64,000 bases of DNA, taken from positions 1 through 64,000 of the forward strand of contig CAJUKA010000016.1 of assembly GCA_910586585.1 (NCBI GenBank). The letters run 5' to 3'. This document shows positions 62,328 through 64,000 of this stretch, one piece after another. Below the pieces are notes generated by a model. The model saw only the letters and a list, made by a program, of their open reading frames with translations, was not told the DNA's origin and searched no databases. Each line of letters starts with the position of its first letter. Positions within the stretch are counted from its first letter, which is position 1. A program made the translations under genes and the position numbers. The DNA comes from an uncultured Lachnospiraceae bacterium (GTDB lineage Bacteria; Bacillota; Clostridia; Lachnospirales; Lachnospiraceae).

Positions 62328-62366
62328 ATTTGGGGAAGCGTTGGTCAGACCTACGTTTCCCCAAAT
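62328..62366 (-). terminator. Hairpin after the histidine kinase
   Basis: ATTTGGGGAAGCGTTGGTC and GACCTACGTTTCCCCAAAT pair over about 19 positions with three mismatches or wobbles and a one-base loop. It begins at the histidine kinase stop. No T-run; probably a weak terminator between kinase and ABC operon. Confidence 0.6.
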
Positions 62367-63619
62367 TACAATTCATTTATATACATTATGATATCGGTTT
62401 CCAGATATCCGTTTTCACATATCAGATCCATATCTCCATGATATTTTTCAATAATTCTCTGCACATTGCCCAAGCCGATTCCATGGTTTAGCGCATCCTC
62501 CTTTGTGGTTTCCAGACGCTTTAACCTTCCATTCTTAATTCCTAGGCAGCTATTGTGGATATGAATAAACAAAATTCCCTTCTCAAGTTTGATTGTCATT
62601 TTCAGCTCTTTTTCTTCTGTCTGAACTGCTGCCTCTATTGCGTTATCAAGCAGATTCCCCAATACCACATTCAAGTCAAAAGAATGCAGCATCAGTTTTT
62701 CTGGTATATTTACCCTTGCCTCCACCACGTTTAGAATCTCATTTGCCCTCTGCAGCTTATAGTTCAGCAAGCCATCAACAGATTCGTTTCCCGTGGCAAT
62801 ATACTCTGACGGATTCGCCATAAAATCCTGCATGAAATCAAGATATTTACAGGCTTTTTCAAAATCCTTTTTCTGCAAAAGCAGTTGAAGCGCTATGATG
62901 TGGTTTTTCATATCATGCTTTAATGCCCGGATACGCCCCTGAGATTCCATGATGACATCCAACTGATTTTGGTATATGAACGTCTGTTGCCGATATATAT
63001 CATTTTCCCTTAACTTCCTATAGTTTTCCGCCATCATATGATAAAGATAAAATATGCCCAAGTTAATAATAAGTATGGATATACATATCAGCATAGGCGC
63101 AACACCCTCATATCTTCCATACAGCAAAACACATAAAATAAATGTACTTGCTGCGGGAACCATAATCAGAATGCAGGTCTGCTTTTTATCAAACACGATT
63201 TCCCCGCTGTCCGCCGGATAAGTTATATGGTCGATTAATGTGACACAGATCAGGAGCAAAAGTGTCCGGACTGCCTGTTGATGCTCGATAAGCTTCTGAG
63301 CAAAAGCAAAATACACCACAAGGGCACATGCCAGATCAGTAGCAAATATCGCAAGCGACACCCAGAACCGTTTTTTCCATGACCCCTGATAAAAAAGGGT
63401 TAGTCCTATAATACTCAGATAATTACAGATACCATATACCGCTGCTCGATGGAAAATACTAATTAGTACAATCGTCAGCAAATAATAGCACACAAAAACA
63501 GTTCCCATCTTTTTTTTGTTTTCATCAGCTGCAGGCAGAAACAGTTCCATCATTTTCCTAATCAGCAGAACCTGCAGGATATTGATAATCAGCTCAGATA
63601 TGATGCTATAACTCACCAT
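62366..63619 (-). CDS. GHKL histidine kinase (AgrC-like)
   Basis: 417 residues. Six helices (about 1-195), then a DHp helix with the phospho-acceptor RALKHDMKNHIIALQLLLQK and a GHKL ATPase: N box NVVLGNLLDNAIEAAVQ, G boxes GIGLGNVQRIIEKYHGDM. It overlaps the LytTR gene by 14 bp. AgrC-type kinases sense peptides or lipids. No AgrD-like precursor or AgrB gene is in the window. Confidence 0.92.
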   Translation of the reverse strand: MVSYSIISELIINILQVLLIRKMMELFLPAADENKKKMGTVFVCYYLLTIVLISIFHRAAVYGICNYLSIIGLTLFYQGSWKKRFWVSLAIFATDLACALVVYFAFAQKLIEHQQAVRTLLLLICVTLIDHITYPADSGEIVFDKKQTCILIMVPAASTFILCVLLYGRYEGVAPMLICISILIINLGIFYLYHMMAENYRKLRENDIYRQQTFIYQNQLDVIMESQGRIRALKHDMKNHIIALQLLLQKKDFEKACKYLDFMQDFMANPSEYIATGNESVDGLLNYKLQRANEILNVVEARVNIPEKLMLHSFDLNVVLGNLLDNAIEAAVQTEEKELKMTIKLEKGILFIHIHNSCLGIKNGRLKRLETTKEDALNHGIGLGNVQRIIEKYHGDMDLICENGYLETDIIMYINEL

Positions 63620-64000
63620 ATATTTCTGCTCTCCGATATCGCTTTATTTTTTCTCTGATTTCTTTCCGATATGGCTTGCTGATACTTAAAACAGTTCCAT
63701 TGAACATTTTCACGTAGTCATAGGAGTATTCACAGACGTATAACTGATTAATAATATAAGATTTGTGTATCATCATAAAATCGGCAGGAAGTTCTTCCAT
63801 GATATTTTTCAGCTTTCCATAAAATTCCTCTTCGCCGTTTCCGGTGGTAAGTCGAATTTTCTTATCCATACTTGTAAAATAGGCAATATCCTTTGTAGGA
63901 ATTCTAAATATTGCACCCCCTTTTTGGTACTCAAAGTAACTTTTAAGGCTTTGCTTCTGCCTGATGCTTCTGATAAGAACTTCCTTTATCTGCTCACTGG
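63606..64000 (-). CDS. LytTR response regulator (partial, cut by window end)
   Basis: The visible 131 codons end the gene; it continues past 64000. The segment includes SEQIKEVLIRSIRQKQSLKS and a LytTR DNA-binding domain: GGAIFRIPTKDIAYFTSMDK, PADFMMIHKSYIINQLYVCE and KPYRKEIREKIKRYRRAEIY. The receiver domain lies outside. It pairs with the GHKL kinase and is the likely ligand of the 12-bp repeats near 62.3 kb. Confidence 0.9.
   Translation of the reverse strand, partial: SEQIKEVLIRSIRQKQSLKSYFEYQKGGAIFRIPTKDIAYFTSMDKKIRLTTGNGEEEFYGKLKNIMEELPADFMMIHKSYIINQLYVCEYSYDYVKMFNGTVLSISKPYRKEIREKIKRYRRAEIYGEL

Overview
The window looks like a chromosomal segment of a low-GC Gram-positive gut anaerobe of the Clostridia, most probably a Lachnospiraceae. 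The reasons are AGGAGG-type ribosome binding sites throughout, the gene order rnfCDGEAB, the cmk-ispH-rpsA block, a biotin-dependent Na+ decarboxylase cluster, ECF sigma factors paired with DUF3298/DUF4179 anti-sigma factors, and GHKL/LytTR regulation. I cannot name the genus. No rRNA, tRNA, CRISPR array or complete insertion sequence was seen.

Layout. 1-4.8 kb is a decaying border. It has a 39-codon ORF, an MBL-fold hydrolase remnant, a PadR/MATE pair with palindromic operators, and a wrecked galactoside locus (GPH permease and GH42 beta-galactosidase pseudogenes joined by deletions). 4.8-9.3 kb holds a DacA/DacF-type carboxypeptidase, a two-domain polyphosphate:AMP phosphotransferase, and a redox cassette (TlpA-like lipoprotein, 48-aa CxxC protein, NapH-like Fe-S membrane protein). 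9.6-15.8 kb holds a chemoreceptor, a two-gene P-loop NTPase/TPR unit that I find the best candidate for an undescribed system, and a lipoprotein. 16-21.2 kb has a GNAT, a heterodimeric ABC exporter and an XRE-PurM fusion. 21.4-25.5 kb is rich in remnants: a truncated ICMT-like protein, a truncated DNA adenine methylase with an HNH protein, ApbE, and a ferredoxin-type gene split by a 155-bp element.

25.5-34.2 kb carries a SigV/RsiV-like pair and the full Rnf operon, followed by an EcsC protein. The Rnf complex couples ferredoxin:NAD+ electron transfer to ion translocation, and ApbE nearby can install its covalent FMN. 34.6-42.5 kb has an RNase H-like nuclease, CheR (which could serve the chemoreceptor), rpsA-ispH-cmk, a HI0933-type flavoprotein and two regulators. 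42.6-48.2 kb is one operon with acyl-CoA carboxyltransferase, OadG-like, biotin carrier, OadB and 5S/OadA-type subunits. In parts it equals a transcarboxylase plus a Na+ pump, so Rnf and this operon would both feed one ion gradient.

48.7-57.8 kb has a decayed conjugative-element regulator, a BlaI/BlaR1-type pair with an operator, a second ECF/anti-sigma pair, an HD phosphohydrolase and an AAA/PD-(D/E)XK protein. 57.9-64 kb is a five-gene ABC-2 transporter operon with a lipoprotein, preceded by a GHKL histidine kinase and a LytTR regulator cut by the window end. Tandem 12-bp repeats 22 bp apart in front of the operon look like the LytTR target.

The most solid new observation is a 155-bp miniature element present twice in inverted orientation (34339-34493 and 55756-55910). 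The copies differ at only 3 positions and each is flanked by an exact 8-bp target duplication. The second copy is nested inside another repeat-like element.
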